A stretch of DNA of 14,469 nucleotides from an uncultured Pseudoxanthomonas sp. (GCA_937975725.1 CALJUL010000063.1:1-14469); one strand, 5' to 3'. Numbered from the stretch's first letter, positions 1-8,472 are shown. Notes: a model not told the origin generated them from the sequence alone. Program-made: numbers and translations.

Positions 1-54
<54 letters not shown>

Positions 55-69
55 GTCGTGAGGAGCGAA

Positions 70-97
70 ATTGTAACCGCTCCGCCGGCGGTGTCAA
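70..97 (-). promoter_or_regulatory. Sigma70-type promoter of tRNA-Gly
   Basis: On the minus strand a perfect -35 box TTGACA (92-97) is followed after 16 nt by TACAAT (70-75), five of six matches to the -10 consensus. The predicted start, near 63, lies about 9 nt before the tRNA 5' end. A near-consensus promoter is expected for a stable RNA gene. It also means the tRNA need not depend on read-through from pgsA. Confidence 0.8.
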
Positions 98-115
98 CAC
101 TCCCGGGACGGGCTT

Positions 116-700
116 TCAGCCTTCGCGCAGCGTCGGCCACGCCGCGCGCAGGTACTGCAGGCCGGACCACAGGGTCAGCAACGCGGCGATGGCCAGCAAC
201 CCGTCGCCGATGACGAACACTTCCTGCCCCAGCCAGATGTCGTCCAGTTCGGTCAGCCCCGGCGTGGAGGCGTACAGCAGGCAGGACAGCGCCACCATCT
301 GCACGATGGTCTTGATCTTGCCCAGCGCGGCCACCTTGACCGTGGCCCGCTGCCCCAGCTCGGCCATCCACTCGCGCAGGGCGGACACCGCGATCTCGCG
401 GCCCACGATCACCGCGGCCCAGATCGCCATCCACATGGTCGGGCTGTCCTGCACGATCAGGAACAGCGACACGGCCACCATCAGCTTGTCCGCCACCGGG
501 TCGAGGAAGGCGCCGAACGCCGAATACAGGTGGTAGCGGCGCGCGATCCAGCCGTCCAGCCAGTCGGTCACCGCCGCCAGGATGAAGACGAAAGCCGCGG
601 CGAAATTGGTCCACTTGTACGGCAGGTAGAACACCAGCACCAGCACCGGGATCAGCACGATCCGCAGCAGCGTCAGCCAGGTGGGGATGGTCAACTTCAT
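116..700 (-). CDS. pgsA: CDP-diacylglycerol--glycerol-3-phosphate 3-phosphatidyltransferase
   Basis: This inner-membrane enzyme transfers the phosphatidyl group from CDP-diacylglycerol to glycerol-3-phosphate, the committed step to phosphatidylglycerol and cardiolipin. The 194-residue product has the usual family length. It carries the complete CDP-alcohol phosphatidyltransferase signature: D49-G50, A53-R54, G63, D67 and D71 in exact spacing, with D46 just before it. Hydrophobic segments at about 8-26 and 32-47, and several after the motif, fit a multi-pass membrane protein. The ATG lies 7 nt after the uvrC stop, so the two are probably co-transcribed. The uvrC-pgsA pair is common in proteobacteria. 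A 61-nt gap separates the gene from the downstream tRNA-Gly. I see no convincing terminator in that gap. Confidence 0.96.
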   Translation of the reverse strand: MKLTIPTWLTLLRIVLIPVLVLVFYLPYKWTNFAAAFVFILAAVTDWLDGWIARRYHLYSAFGAFLDPVADKLMVAVSLFLIVQDSPTMWMAIWAAVIVGREIAVSALREWMAELGQRATVKVAALGKIKTIVQMVALSCLLYASTPGLTELDDIWLGQEVFVIGDGLLAIAALLTLWSGLQYLRAAWPTLREG

Positions 701-707
701 CAGGCGC

Positions 708-2555
708 TTACTCGTTTCCCGCGTGAGGCGACGGCAACCCGTGCAGGTTAGCGTAGATTCGCTCGGCCAGCGCGGCGTTGACGCCCTCCACGCGGGCGAT
801 CTCGTCGGCGCCGGCGGCCTTCAGCCCGGCCAGGCCGCCGAAATGCTTGAGCAGGCTGGCGCGCCGGCGCGGGCCGATGCCCGGGATGTCCTCCAGCTTG
901 CTGGTGGTGCGCGCCTTCTGCCGCTTGCCGCGGTGGCCGGTGATGGCGAAGCGGTGCGCTTCGTCGCGGACCTGCTGGACCAGTTGCAGCGCGGGCGAAG
1001 CCGCGCCCGGCCGCACTTCGCGCCCGTCGGGCAGCACCAGTGCCTCGTGCCCGGCGCGCCGCTCCTCGCCCTTGGCGACGCCCACCACCACCACGCCGTC
1101 CACGCCCAGGTCGGCCAGCGCCGCGGTCGCCTGTGCCAGTTGCCCGGCGCCGCCGTCAATCAGCAGCACGTCAGGCAGCACGCCGCCCTCCTCCACCGCG
1201 CGGCGAAAGCGCCGCTCGATGGCCTGGTGCATGGCCGCGTAGTCATCGCCCGGGGTGATGCCGGTGATGTTGTAGCGGCGGTACTGCGAACGCACCGGGC
1301 CGTTGGCGTCGAACACCACGCACGAGGCCACCGTCGCCTCGCCCATGGTGTGGCTGATGTCGAAGCATTCGATGCGCCTGGCCGCTTCCGGCAGGCCCAG
1401 CAGTTCCTTCAGGGCCTCGCTGCGCGCGGTCTGCGCGTTACGGCTGGTCAACTCGGTAACCAGCGCGATCTCCGCGTTGCGCCGCGCCAGGTCCAGGTAG
1501 CCGGCGCGCTCACTGCGCACGCTCCACTTCAGCAGCACCTTGCGCCCGGACGAAGCGGCCAGCGCGTGCTCGATCAGTTCGGCGTCCGGGATCTCGCGGT
1601 CCAGCACGATCTCCTGCGGCGCCGGCTGCTCGGCGTAATACTGGGAAACGAATGCGCCCAGCACCTCCTCGGCGCTGTCCTCGCCGTTGGTCCTGGGGAA
1701 GAAGGTGCGCGTGCCCAGATTGCGGCCGTCGCGGAAGGCCAGCAGCAGCACGCAGGCCTGGCTGCCCCGCATGGCGCAGGCCAGCACGTCCAGGTCGGCG
1801 GCGTGGCCGTCCACGTACTGCCGGGCCTGCAACGCGCGGATCGAGGCCACCAGGTCGCGCAGGCGCGCGGCCTGCTCGAATTCCAGCTCCGCGCTGGCCC
1901 GCTCCATCGCGTCGGTCAGCTCACGGGTGAGCTCGTCGCTGCGGCCGTCCAGGAACATCGCCGCGCGCCGCGCCGCCTCGGCGTAGTCGGCTTCGTCCAC
2001 CAGCCCCACGCAGGGCGCACTGCACCGGCCGATCTGGTATTGCAGGCAGGGCCGGCTGCGGTTGCGGAACACGCTGTCCTCGCAGTTGCGGATGCGGAAC
2101 AGCTTCTGCATCAGGTTCAACGTCTCGCGCACCGCGCCGGCGCTGGGATACGGGCCGAAATAGCGGCCCGGCACCGCGCGCGCGCCGCGGTGGAAGGCGA
2201 TCCGCGGCCATTGCTCGCGGGTCAGCAGTACGTAGGGATAGCTCTTGTCGTCGCGCAGCAGCACGTTGTAGCGCGGCGTCAGCGACTTGATGAGCTGGTT
2301 CTCCAGCAGCAGCGCCTCGGCCTCGGTGCGGGTCACCGTCACGTCCATGCGCGCCACCTGCGACAGCATGGACAGGATGCGCGGCGACTTGGGCGAACCG
2401 GTGAAGTAGCTGGACACGCGCTTGCGCAGCGCGCCCGCCTTGCCCACGTACAACAGGCTGTCGTCGGCCGCGTACATGCGGTACACGCCCGGCGCCGTGC
2501 TCAGCCCGGCCGCGAAGGCCTTGCCGTCGAATTCCGCCTGGGGACTGCCGCTCAT
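708..2555 (-). CDS. uvrC: UvrABC system protein C (excinuclease subunit)
   Basis: UvrC makes both incisions, 3' and 5' of a lesion, in nucleotide excision repair after UvrB is loaded by UvrA. The 615-residue product has the family's normal length. It contains an N-terminal GIY-YIG nuclease domain (G23-V24-Y25, Y36-V37-G38, the LRKR segment at 43-46 and a glutamate near 85). A UVR domain that contacts UvrB lies near residue 205. The RNase H-like nuclease half has the acidic motifs DISHTMG and LIDGGAGQL and a late histidine in the DEAHRFA segment. Tandem helix-hairpin-helix motifs end the protein (LEDIPGIGPRR and the VEGVNAALAERI region). The ATG is chosen because it overlaps the stop of the upstream NHL gene and gives the expected N-terminus. 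An in-frame open stretch runs upstream to about 4001 but is an overlapping-frame artefact. Confidence 0.97.
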   Translation of the reverse strand: MSGSPQAEFDGKAFAAGLSTAPGVYRMYAADDSLLYVGKAGALRKRVSSYFTGSPKSPRILSMLSQVARMDVTVTRTEAEALLLENQLIKSLTPRYNVLLRDDKSYPYVLLTREQWPRIAFHRGARAVPGRYFGPYPSAGAVRETLNLMQKLFRIRNCEDSVFRNRSRPCLQYQIGRCSAPCVGLVDEADYAEAARRAAMFLDGRSDELTRELTDAMERASAELEFEQAARLRDLVASIRALQARQYVDGHAADLDVLACAMRGSQACVLLLAFRDGRNLGTRTFFPRTNGEDSAEEVLGAFVSQYYAEQPAPQEIVLDREIPDAELIEHALAASSGRKVLLKWSVRSERAGYLDLARRNAEIALVTELTSRNAQTARSEALKELLGLPEAARRIECFDISHTMGEATVASCVVFDANGPVRSQYRRYNITGITPGDDYAAMHQAIERRFRRAVEEGGVLPDVLLIDGGAGQLAQATAALADLGVDGVVVVGVAKGEERRAGHEALVLPDGREVRPGAASPALQLVQQVRDEAHRFAITGHRGKRQKARTTSKLEDIPGIGPRRRASLLKHFGGLAGLKAAGADEIARVEGVNAALAERIYANLHGLPSPHAGNE

Positions 2556-3976
2556 TCGTCGATCGGGACGTGGCTCAATTCGCCGCTGGCGACATCGTAG
2601 CGCAGGACCGCGTGGGCATCGGTCTCGGCGATCCACACCGCGCCGGCCGCCACCGCCAGCCCGGCCGGCCCCTGCAGCCTGCGCGGCAGGGCCACCGTGG
2701 TCAGGTCGCCGCCGCCCAGGCGCAGCGTGCGCAGACTGCCGTTGCCGCTGTCGGCGATCCACATGACCGGCGCATCCGGGTTCAGCGCGATGGCCTGAGG
2801 GTGTTGCAGGCGGGCAGCGTCGCGCGGGCCGTCCTCGGCGCCGAAGGTCCAGGCGCCCTGCCCCACCAGCGTCTGCACCACGTCGCCGCGCAGTTGCAGC
2901 GAACGCAGCGCCGAGCCCACCGCGTCGCAGACGTACAGCGTCTGCAGCACCGCGGCCAGCCCCGCCGGCTGCGCGAATGCCGCCATCGGCCCGCTGCCGT
3001 CGCGCACGTCCAGTTGCCCGGAGCCGGCGCGCGCCTGCAGCACGCGCGAGCCCAGGTCGTAGCTCCAGATGCGGTTGTCCCCGGCCATGGCCAGGTACAT
3101 GACGTTGTTGTTGACCACCAGCGCCTGCGGCTGGTTGAGCGCCACGTCGCGCGCCACCGCCACCACGCCCTCGGTGGGCTCGCCGGCGCGGCCGTTGCCG
3201 CACAGGGTGTCCACGCTGCTGGTCGCCAGGTTGATCCGGCGCAGGGCGTGGTTGCCGGTGTCGGCGACGTAGAGCGATTCGCGCACCAGCGCCAGCGCCT
3301 GCGGGCGGCGGAACGCGGCGTGGCTGAGCTCGCCGTCGGCGAAATCGGCCGTGCCCATGCCGAACTGGCGCAGCACGCGGCCGTGGTGGTTGCATTCCAG
3401 CACCCGGTGGTGGCCGGTGTCGGCCACGAACAGGCGGTCGGCGGTAGCCGCCAGGCCGGTCGGGAAGCACAGCGGCAGGCGCGGTTCCGGGTCGGTCTCG
3501 CGGAAGATCCGCAGGTCGTCGTCGGGCGGGAACTGCAGGCTGTCGCAGAGCTGCGCGACCTGCCGTTCGAGTTCGGCCAGCCCGTCCGTGCCGACCGCGC
3601 GGTGGCGGACCCGGCCCTCGCCGTCGATCAGCAGCACGGTCGGCCAGGCCTCGATGCCGAAGCGCTGCCAGGCCACCCAGTCCGGGTCGTGGGCCAGCGG
3701 CAGCGCGTTGCCGTGCCGGCGCAGGCGCTTGAGCGCGGCGGCGGGCTCGCGTTCGCTGTCGAAGCGCGGCACGTGGATCGCCAGCGCCTGCAAGCGCCCC
3801 AGGTAGCGGGCCTGCAGGACCGCCAGGTCGTTCAGCCGCTGCGCGCACCAGGCCGAAGCGCTGTTGACGAAGGCCAGCGCGACGATGCGTCCCCGCTGCT
3901 CGTACAGCGTGGTGGCCGGGGCATTCAGCCAGTGCAGGGCACGCGGGAGTTCGGGGGCGAGGTCGGTTTCGCTCAT
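2552..3976 (-). CDS. Thioredoxin-fold / NHL-repeat protein (NHLRC2-like)
   Basis: The 474-residue product has two parts. Residues about 15-150 look like a thioredoxin-like domain: a beta strand (VALAFVNS), a tryptophan-cysteine pair at 43-44, and a later WPTVLLIDGEG segment typical of the cis-proline strand. From about 170 to the end there are repeated motifs such as LFVADTGHHRVL, LYVADTGNHALRR, MWIADSGNGSLR and VWIAETDAHAVL, which are NHL beta-propeller blades. The architecture matches the thioredoxin-like NHL family that includes animal NHLRC2; its bacterial role is not established. The usual CXXC active site is reduced to one cysteine (C44, followed by A-Q-R), so ordinary disulfide exchange is doubtful. 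No signal peptide is evident. The stop overlaps the uvrC ATG, and the start is 21 nt after the phosphatase stop. Confidence 0.82.
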   Translation of the reverse strand: MSETDLAPELPRALHWLNAPATTLYEQRGRIVALAFVNSASAWCAQRLNDLAVLQARYLGRLQALAIHVPRFDSEREPAAALKRLRRHGNALPLAHDPDWVAWQRFGIEAWPTVLLIDGEGRVRHRAVGTDGLAELERQVAQLCDSLQFPPDDDLRIFRETDPEPRLPLCFPTGLAATADRLFVADTGHHRVLECNHHGRVLRQFGMGTADFADGELSHAAFRRPQALALVRESLYVADTGNHALRRINLATSSVDTLCGNGRAGEPTEGVVAVARDVALNQPQALVVNNNVMYLAMAGDNRIWSYDLGSRVLQARAGSGQLDVRDGSGPMAAFAQPAGLAAVLQTLYVCDAVGSALRSLQLRGDVVQTLVGQGAWTFGAEDGPRDAARLQHPQAIALNPDAPVMWIADSGNGSLRTLRLGGGDLTTVALPRRLQGPAGLAVAAGAVWIAETDAHAVLRYDVASGELSHVPIDE

Positions 3977-3997
3977 CGTCCGGATTATGCCGCAGTC

Positions 3998-4462
3998 TCA
4001 ATCAACGGAGAGTCGAGCCACGACCGCCCGTGCCGCCGAATCGACCAGTCGCCAGACCTGTTCAAAGTCGCCGGGGCCGCCGGTGTACGGGTCCGGCACT
4101 TCGCCGCCCGGCCGCGTACCGGCCCAGTCCAGCAGCAGCGCCACCTTGCCCGCATGCGCGGCCGGTGCGCGCCGCAGCACGTCGTGCACGTTGGCACGGT
4201 CCGCACACAGCAGCCAGTCGAACGCCCGGAAATCCTCGTCGCGCAACTGCCGCGCCCGCTGCGCGGAGATGTCCACGCCGAAGCCGCGCGCGCAGGCGAT
4301 GGCGCGCCGGTCCGGCGGCTCGCCCGCATGCCAGCCGCCGGTGCCGGCCGAATCCACCTGCACGCGCCCGGCCAGCGGCGACGCCTCCAGCCGCGCCCGC
4401 AGCGCACCTTCGGCCATCGGCGAGCGGCAGATGTTGCCCAGGCAGACCACCAGCAGCTTCAT
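3998..4462 (-). CDS. Low-molecular-weight protein tyrosine phosphatase
   Basis: The 154-residue product begins with the P-loop VCLGNICRSP near the N-terminus, the C-X5-R-S signature with nucleophile C7 and phosphate-binding R13. It carries the general-acid motif D124-P125-Y126 near the C-terminus, so all catalytic residues are present. Length is normal for the family. Such cytosolic enzymes remove phosphate from protein tyrosines. In Gram-negative bacteria they often act on capsule or exopolysaccharide tyrosine kinases (Wzb/Etp type) or on arginine phosphate, but no kinase partner lies in this window. The ATG overlaps the kdsB stop by 4 nt, giving translational coupling. A longer in-frame extension upstream is the shadow of kdsB and is not used. 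Confidence 0.93.
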   Translation of the reverse strand: MKLLVVCLGNICRSPMAEGALRARLEASPLAGRVQVDSAGTGGWHAGEPPDRRAIACARGFGVDISAQRARQLRDEDFRAFDWLLCADRANVHDVLRRAPAAHAGKVALLLDWAGTRPGGEVPDPYTGGPGDFEQVWRLVDSAARAVVARLSVD

Positions 4463-5223
4463 GCCGGCGACTGCCGCAGGATCGCCTCGGCCCGCGCCAG
4501 ATCCTCGGGCGTGTCCACGCCGGGCGGGAACGGCGCCGGCGTCAGCGCCGCGGCGATGCGGTGGCCCGCTTCCAGCACGCGCAACTGTTCCAGCGATTCG
4601 GCCTGCTCCAGCCGCCCCGGCGGCAGCCGGGTGAAGCGGCGCAGGAAGCCCGCGCGATAGGCGTAGATGCCGATGTGCCGCAGCCATTGCCCCGGCGGCA
4701 GCGCTTCGCGCGACTGCGCGAAGCCGTCGCGGTGCCACGGGATCGGCGCCCGGCTGAAGTACAGCGCATCGCCGTTGGCCGCGCGCACCAGCTTGACCGC
4801 ATTGGGATCGAACAGCGTCGCCGCCTCCTCGATGGGCACGGCCAGGGTCGCCATCTCCGCGCCGCTGGACACCAGCGCTTCGGCCACCGCGCGGATGCCG
4901 GCCGGCGGCGCGAAGGGTTCGTCGCCCTGCAGGTTCACCACCACGGCCTCGTCCGGCCAGCCGGCGATGTCGGCGCATTCGGCCAGCCGGTCGCTGCCCG
5001 AGGCGTGGCGCTCGGACGTCATCGCCACGTTCACGCCGCTCTCCTGCAAGGCGTCGCGGATGCGCGCGTCGTCGGTCGCCACCCAGACTTCGCCCGCGCC
5101 GGCCGCCAGCGCGCGCCGCGCCACGTGCACCACCAGCGGCACGCCGCCCAGCAGGCGCAGGGGCTTGCCCGGCAGGCGGGACGCGGCATAGCGGGCGGGA
5201 ATGGCGACGATGAAGTCAGGCAT
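4459..5223 (-). CDS. kdsB: 3-deoxy-manno-octulosonate cytidylyltransferase (CMP-Kdo synthetase)
   Basis: KdsB activates Kdo with CTP to CMP-Kdo, the sugar donor for the inner core of lipopolysaccharide. The 254-residue product has the normal length. It opens with the nucleotide-binding segment IPARYAASRLPGKPL, followed by the substrate motif HASGSDRLAE (about 73-82), the metal-site segment NLQGDEPF (about 97-104) and the HIGIYAYR segment typical of KdsB. The gene sits between the lipid A genes and the phosphatase, as in related genomes where lpxK and kdsB are neighbours. Its stop overlaps the next ATG. An 84-nt gap separates it from the upstream VOC gene. No clear Shine-Dalgarno sequence is visible before the ATG. 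Confidence 0.97.
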   Translation of the reverse strand: MPDFIVAIPARYAASRLPGKPLRLLGGVPLVVHVARRALAAGAGEVWVATDDARIRDALQESGVNVAMTSERHASGSDRLAECADIAGWPDEAVVVNLQGDEPFAPPAGIRAVAEALVSSGAEMATLAVPIEEAATLFDPNAVKLVRAANGDALYFSRAPIPWHRDGFAQSREALPPGQWLRHIGIYAYRAGFLRRFTRLPPGRLEQAESLEQLRVLEAGHRIAAALTPAPFPPGVDTPEDLARAEAILRQSPA

Positions 5224-5307
5224 GGCGTGCGGCGGCGGGAAGTGGAAGGGAACCGCCGGCGCGCGGGCGCACGGCGATGCAGCAGCGGGGAGCGCGCAAG
5301 CCGGCGC

Positions 5308-5685
5308 TCATGCGCCCGCCGCCGCACCGAAGGAAGCGGACGCCTGCCCGATCCAGAGGCGATTGCCGTCGGGATCCTGCAGGCGGAATTCGGTCATGCC
5401 GTAGAACGTGGTTTCCAGTTCGGGCGCCGCCAGGCCGTTGTCCCTGGCCTGCCGGTGGTAGTCCACGATGTCGTCGGGATACAGGTACAGCACGCCCGTC
5501 CGCGGCGCGCCGGGGTGCGGCGCGATCGAACGGTCCAGCATGATCCGGCAGTCGCCGCAGCGGAGCATCGCCCAGCCCCAGCCGTCGTGGCGCTTCTCGA
5601 CGGCGAAGCCGAGCTTCGCGTAGAACGCCACGCTCGCCGGCAGGTCGGTGACAGGCTGCATGGGAACGAGGGCACCGAGCTTCAT
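5308..5685 (-). CDS. VOC-family (glyoxalase/bleomycin-resistance fold) protein
   Basis: The 125-residue product has the vicinal-oxygen-chelate fold pattern: a first beta-alpha unit with SVAFYAKLGF (18-27), and a late strand E99-F-R-L followed by DPDGNRLWIG (104-113), the classic C-terminal VOC signature. E99 could be a metal ligand. A single VOC module of this size usually dimerises. Members include glyoxalases, fosfomycin or bleomycin resistance proteins and unnamed enzymes; the substrate cannot be read from the sequence. The gene lies between lpxK (22 nt upstream) and kdsB (84 nt downstream), which points to co-transcription but not necessarily a lipid A role. The start is the ATG with VOC-typical residues beginning immediately; no strong ribosome binding site is visible. 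Confidence 0.82.
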   Translation of the reverse strand: MKLGALVPMQPVTDLPASVAFYAKLGFAVEKRHDGWGWAMLRCGDCRIMLDRSIAPHPGAPRTGVLYLYPDDIVDYHRQARDNGLAAPELETTFYGMTEFRLQDPDGNRLWIGQASASFGAAAGA

Positions 5686-5707
5686 GGCCGTGGTCTCGCG
5701 GAGGGCG

Positions 5708-6727
5708 TCAGGCGCGCGCGGGAGGCGCGGCGCGCAGCGACGCCAGCCGCTCCAGCAGCGCCACCCAGAAGGCTTCCGGCAGCCGGGCCTCCACCGGCAC
5801 GCTGTGGAACCAGTCGTTGGCGAACGCCGCGCACTTTACGGCGTCCTTCTCCGTCATCAGCACCGGCAGTTCGCTGCCGAAGGCGAAATCGCCGGCCTGG
5901 TAGCGGTGGTGGTCGGCGAAGGCGTGCGGCACCACGCCGATGCCCAGTCCGCGCAGCATGTCGAAGAAGCGGCCCGGGTTGCCGATGCCGGCGACCGCAT
6001 GCACGCGCTGGCCGGCGAACGCCGACAACGGACGCGGGCGCCCGCCGCGCAGCGGCACCGCGCATTCGGCCTGCAAGCGCATGGGCCATTCGCCGAACCC
6101 GGCCTCGGCCGCGGCGTCGGCCAGATTGACCACGTGGAAGTCGCAGCGCGCCGCGCGCTCCACCGGCTCGCGCAGTGGTCCGGCCGGCAGCAGGCGGCGG
6201 TTGCCGTAGCGGCGCCGGCCGTCGATCACTTCGATCTCGATGTCGCGGTGCAGCCGGTAGTGCTGCAGGCCGTCGTCGCAGACCACCACGTCGCAGCCGG
6301 AGCGGGCCAGTTCGCGCGCCGCGGCGACGCGGTCGCGGTCCACGCGCACGCGGATGCCGGTCTGCCGCGCGATCAGCACGGGTTCGTCGCCGCCCTCCTC
6401 CGTGGGCGTGGCGGCGTCCACCCAGCGCGCGGTCCTGCCGTCGCGGCGGCCGTAGCCGCGGCTGGCCACACCGGGCTTGTAGCCGGCTTCGCGCAGGCGT
6501 TCGACCAGGGCGATGGTGACGGGCGTCTTGCCAGTGCCGCCGGCGGTGATGTTGCCGACCACGATCACCGGCACGCCGGCGCGCCGCGGCGCCAGCAGCC
6601 GGATCCGGTACAGGCCGCGCCGCAGGCCGGCGAGCGCGCCGTAGACGGCGGCGAGCGCACGCATGCCGGCGGGCGCCGGCGCATCGCCATACCAGTAGGC
6701 CGGCGGCTGGCGGTGCGAAGGATTCAA
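5708..6727 (-). CDS. lpxK: Tetraacyldisaccharide 4'-kinase, TTG start
   Basis: LpxK phosphorylates the 4' position of the tetraacyldisaccharide to give lipid IVA, at the inner membrane. The 339-residue product holds the Walker A segment GGTGKTP (63-69) in the conserved context VIVVGNITAGGTGKTP. It also has the family motif DDGLQHYRLHRD, and LMTEKDAVKC near the C-terminus. A TTG start at 6727 is chosen because it overlaps the msbA stop and keeps the family-typical N-terminus with the aromatic/WYG segment (residues 11-14). The first in-frame ATG, at codon 22, would remove that segment. msbA-lpxK adjacency is standard in Gram-negative bacteria: the kinase product is later acylated and exported by MsbA. 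The gene ends 22 nt before the VOC start. Confidence 0.95.
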   Translation of the reverse strand: MNPSHRQPPAYWYGDAPAPAGMRALAAVYGALAGLRRGLYRIRLLAPRRAGVPVIVVGNITAGGTGKTPVTIALVERLREAGYKPGVASRGYGRRDGRTARWVDAATPTEEGGDEPVLIARQTGIRVRVDRDRVAAARELARSGCDVVVCDDGLQHYRLHRDIEIEVIDGRRRYGNRRLLPAGPLREPVERAARCDFHVVNLADAAAEAGFGEWPMRLQAECAVPLRGGRPRPLSAFAGQRVHAVAGIGNPGRFFDMLRGLGIGVVPHAFADHHRYQAGDFAFGSELPVLMTEKDAVKCAAFANDWFHSVPVEARLPEAFWVALLERLASLRAAPPARA

Positions 6728-8472
6728 CCGCCTTCGCCCTCGCGGAACTGCGACTGGTACAGGTGCGCGTACAGGCCGCCGCGGGCCAGCAGTTCGGCAT
6801 GCGTGCCCTGCTCCACCAGGCGGCCCTGGTCCAGCACCAGCACCTGGTCGGCGTGCTCGATGGTGGACAGGCGGTGGGCGATCACCAGCGTGGTGCGGTC
6901 GGGCATCAGCTTGTGCAGGGCGTTCTGCACCAGCCGTTCGGATTCGTTGTCCAGCGCGGCGGTCGCTTCGTCCAGGATCAGGACCGGCGCGTCCTTGAGC
7001 ATGGCGCGCGCGATGGCCAGGCGCTGGCGCTGGCCGCCGGACAGGCGCCCGCCCTTGTTGCCGATCGGCGCGTCCATCCGCTCGGGTAGTTCCTGCACGA
7101 ATTCCATCGCGTTGGCGCCGCGCACCGCGGCCTCCATCGCGGCGGCGTCCGAGCCCTGCAGTTCGCCGTAGGCCACGTTGGCCGCCACCGTGCCGTCGAA
7201 CAGCATCACCTGCTGGCCGACCAGGGCGATCTGCCGGCGCAGGTCGGCCAGGCGGTAGTCCTGCACCGGGTGACCGTCGAGCAGGATCTGCCCGGACTCG
7301 GCTTCGTAGAAGCGCGGGATCAGCTTGATAAGCGTGGACTTGCCGCTGCCCGAGCGGCCGACGATGGCGGTGACCGTGCCGGGCCGCGCGGTGAAGCTGA
7401 TGCCTTCCAGCGCCGGGCGCGACTGGCCCGGATAGCGCGTGGTGACGTCGCGGAATTCCAGCAGCCCGGAGGCGCGCGCCAGCGGGCGGGTGCCGTCGTC
7501 GCGCTCGTCCGGCGCATCGAGCACCAGGAACAGACGCTGCGCCGAGGCGACGCCGCGCTGGGTCATGTTCTGCACGTTGGTCAACTGCTTGAGCGCCGGA
7601 ATGATGGCCATCATGCCCAGCATCAGCGCCACGAAGTCGCCCACGGTCAGGCGCCCGGCCGCGGCCTCGCGGCCGGCGATGAGCAACAGCGCAGCCAGGC
7701 CCACCGACCCCATCAACTGCACCATCGCCGAGGAGATGCTGCGGGTGGATTCCACCTTCATCGACAGCCGCAGGTTGTTGTCGGCCAGGCCGGCATAGCG
7801 CTTCAGCTCGGCGTCCTGCGCGCCGTAGACCTTGACCTCCTGCTGGTTCGACAGAGTCTGGTCGGCCGCCTGCAACAGTTCGGCGCCGCTTTCCTGGATG
7901 CGATGGCTGATGCGCCGGTAGCGCTTGGCCACCTTGTCCATGATCCACGCCAGCGGCGGCGCCAGCACGAAGATGGCCAGGGTGACCTGCCAACTGTGCA
8001 GCAGCATGACCACCAGCGTGCCGATGACCTGCAAGGACTGCTGCAGCACCACCTTCATGGCGTCGATGGCCGCCTGCGCCACCTGGTCGCTGTCCGAGCC
8101 CAGCCGCACCAGCATGGACGGCACCGGCTCGGTGTCGAAGCGCTGGCCCGGCAGGCGCATGTACTTGCCGAGCACGTTCACCCGCAGGTCGCGGGAGATG
8201 CTGCGCGCCGCCCGCCCCATGCCCATGTCGGTCAGGTAGCCTGCGATGCCGCGCAGCACGAACAGCCCCACGATGGCCAGCGGCATCCACGGGTTGATGT
8301 CTTCCGGGTTCACCAGGTTGTTGGTGATCGGGCTCATCATCGCAATGAAGCCGCTGCCGGCCGCGGCCTCGACCAGCATGCCCAGCCCGGCCACGATCAG
8401 CAGTGCGCGGTACGGGCGCGCGAAACCCAACAGGCGCTTGTAGGCTTGCCAAGGCGAAACGATCGCGCTCAC
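6724..8472 (-). CDS. msbA: Lipid A export ATP-binding/permease protein, GTG start
   Basis: MsbA is a homodimeric ABC exporter that flips core-lipid A across the inner membrane. The 582-residue product has the standard half-transporter layout. An N-terminal six-helix membrane domain covers about 20-310. The nucleotide-binding domain has Walker A GRSGSGKS (about 370-380), signature LSGGQRQ (about 475), Walker B VLILDEATAALD (about 500) and the H-loop histidine in VIAHRLST (about 530). All ATPase motifs are intact. Translation starts at GTG, which shares bases with the exbD stop (GTGA), indicating coupling. The stop overlaps the TTG start of lpxK. Family length is about 580 residues, which supports the chosen start. 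Confidence 0.97.
   Translation of the reverse strand: MSAIVSPWQAYKRLLGFARPYRALLIVAGLGMLVEAAAGSGFIAMMSPITNNLVNPEDINPWMPLAIVGLFVLRGIAGYLTDMGMGRAARSISRDLRVNVLGKYMRLPGQRFDTEPVPSMLVRLGSDSDQVAQAAIDAMKVVLQQSLQVIGTLVVMLLHSWQVTLAIFVLAPPLAWIMDKVAKRYRRISHRIQESGAELLQAADQTLSNQQEVKVYGAQDAELKRYAGLADNNLRLSMKVESTRSISSAMVQLMGSVGLAALLLIAGREAAAGRLTVGDFVALMLGMMAIIPALKQLTNVQNMTQRGVASAQRLFLVLDAPDERDDGTRPLARASGLLEFRDVTTRYPGQSRPALEGISFTARPGTVTAIVGRSGSGKSTLIKLIPRFYEAESGQILLDGHPVQDYRLADLRRQIALVGQQVMLFDGTVAANVAYGELQGSDAAAMEAAVRGANAMEFVQELPERMDAPIGNKGGRLSGGQRQRLAIARAMLKDAPVLILDEATAALDNESERLVQNALHKLMPDRTTLVIAHRLSTIEHADQVLVLDQGRLVEQGTHAELLARGGLYAHLYQSQFREGEGG

Noticed and set aside
109..121. Small inverted repeat GGCT-GAA-AGCC at the pgsA stop as a terminator
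   Set aside because: A 4-bp stem without a T-tract is too weak, and the next gene has its own promoter anyway.
681..2600. Long plus-strand open frames opposite uvrC and other genes (also at 2570-4660, 4030-6129, 5648-7171, 7270-8682, 8403-9611, 11526-13049)
   Set aside because: They lie antisense to clearly identified genes, have low-complexity Arg/Ala/Gln/His-rich translations and arise from the high GC content. No family motif is visible in them.
708..4001. An apparent 1097-residue minus-strand protein covering uvrC and the NHL gene
   Set aside because: The N-terminal part is the NHL gene in the wrong frame; only the part from 2555 on is UvrC. It is an open-frame artefact, not a fusion. 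The same holds for the open frame at 5708-8452, whose real part is lpxK.
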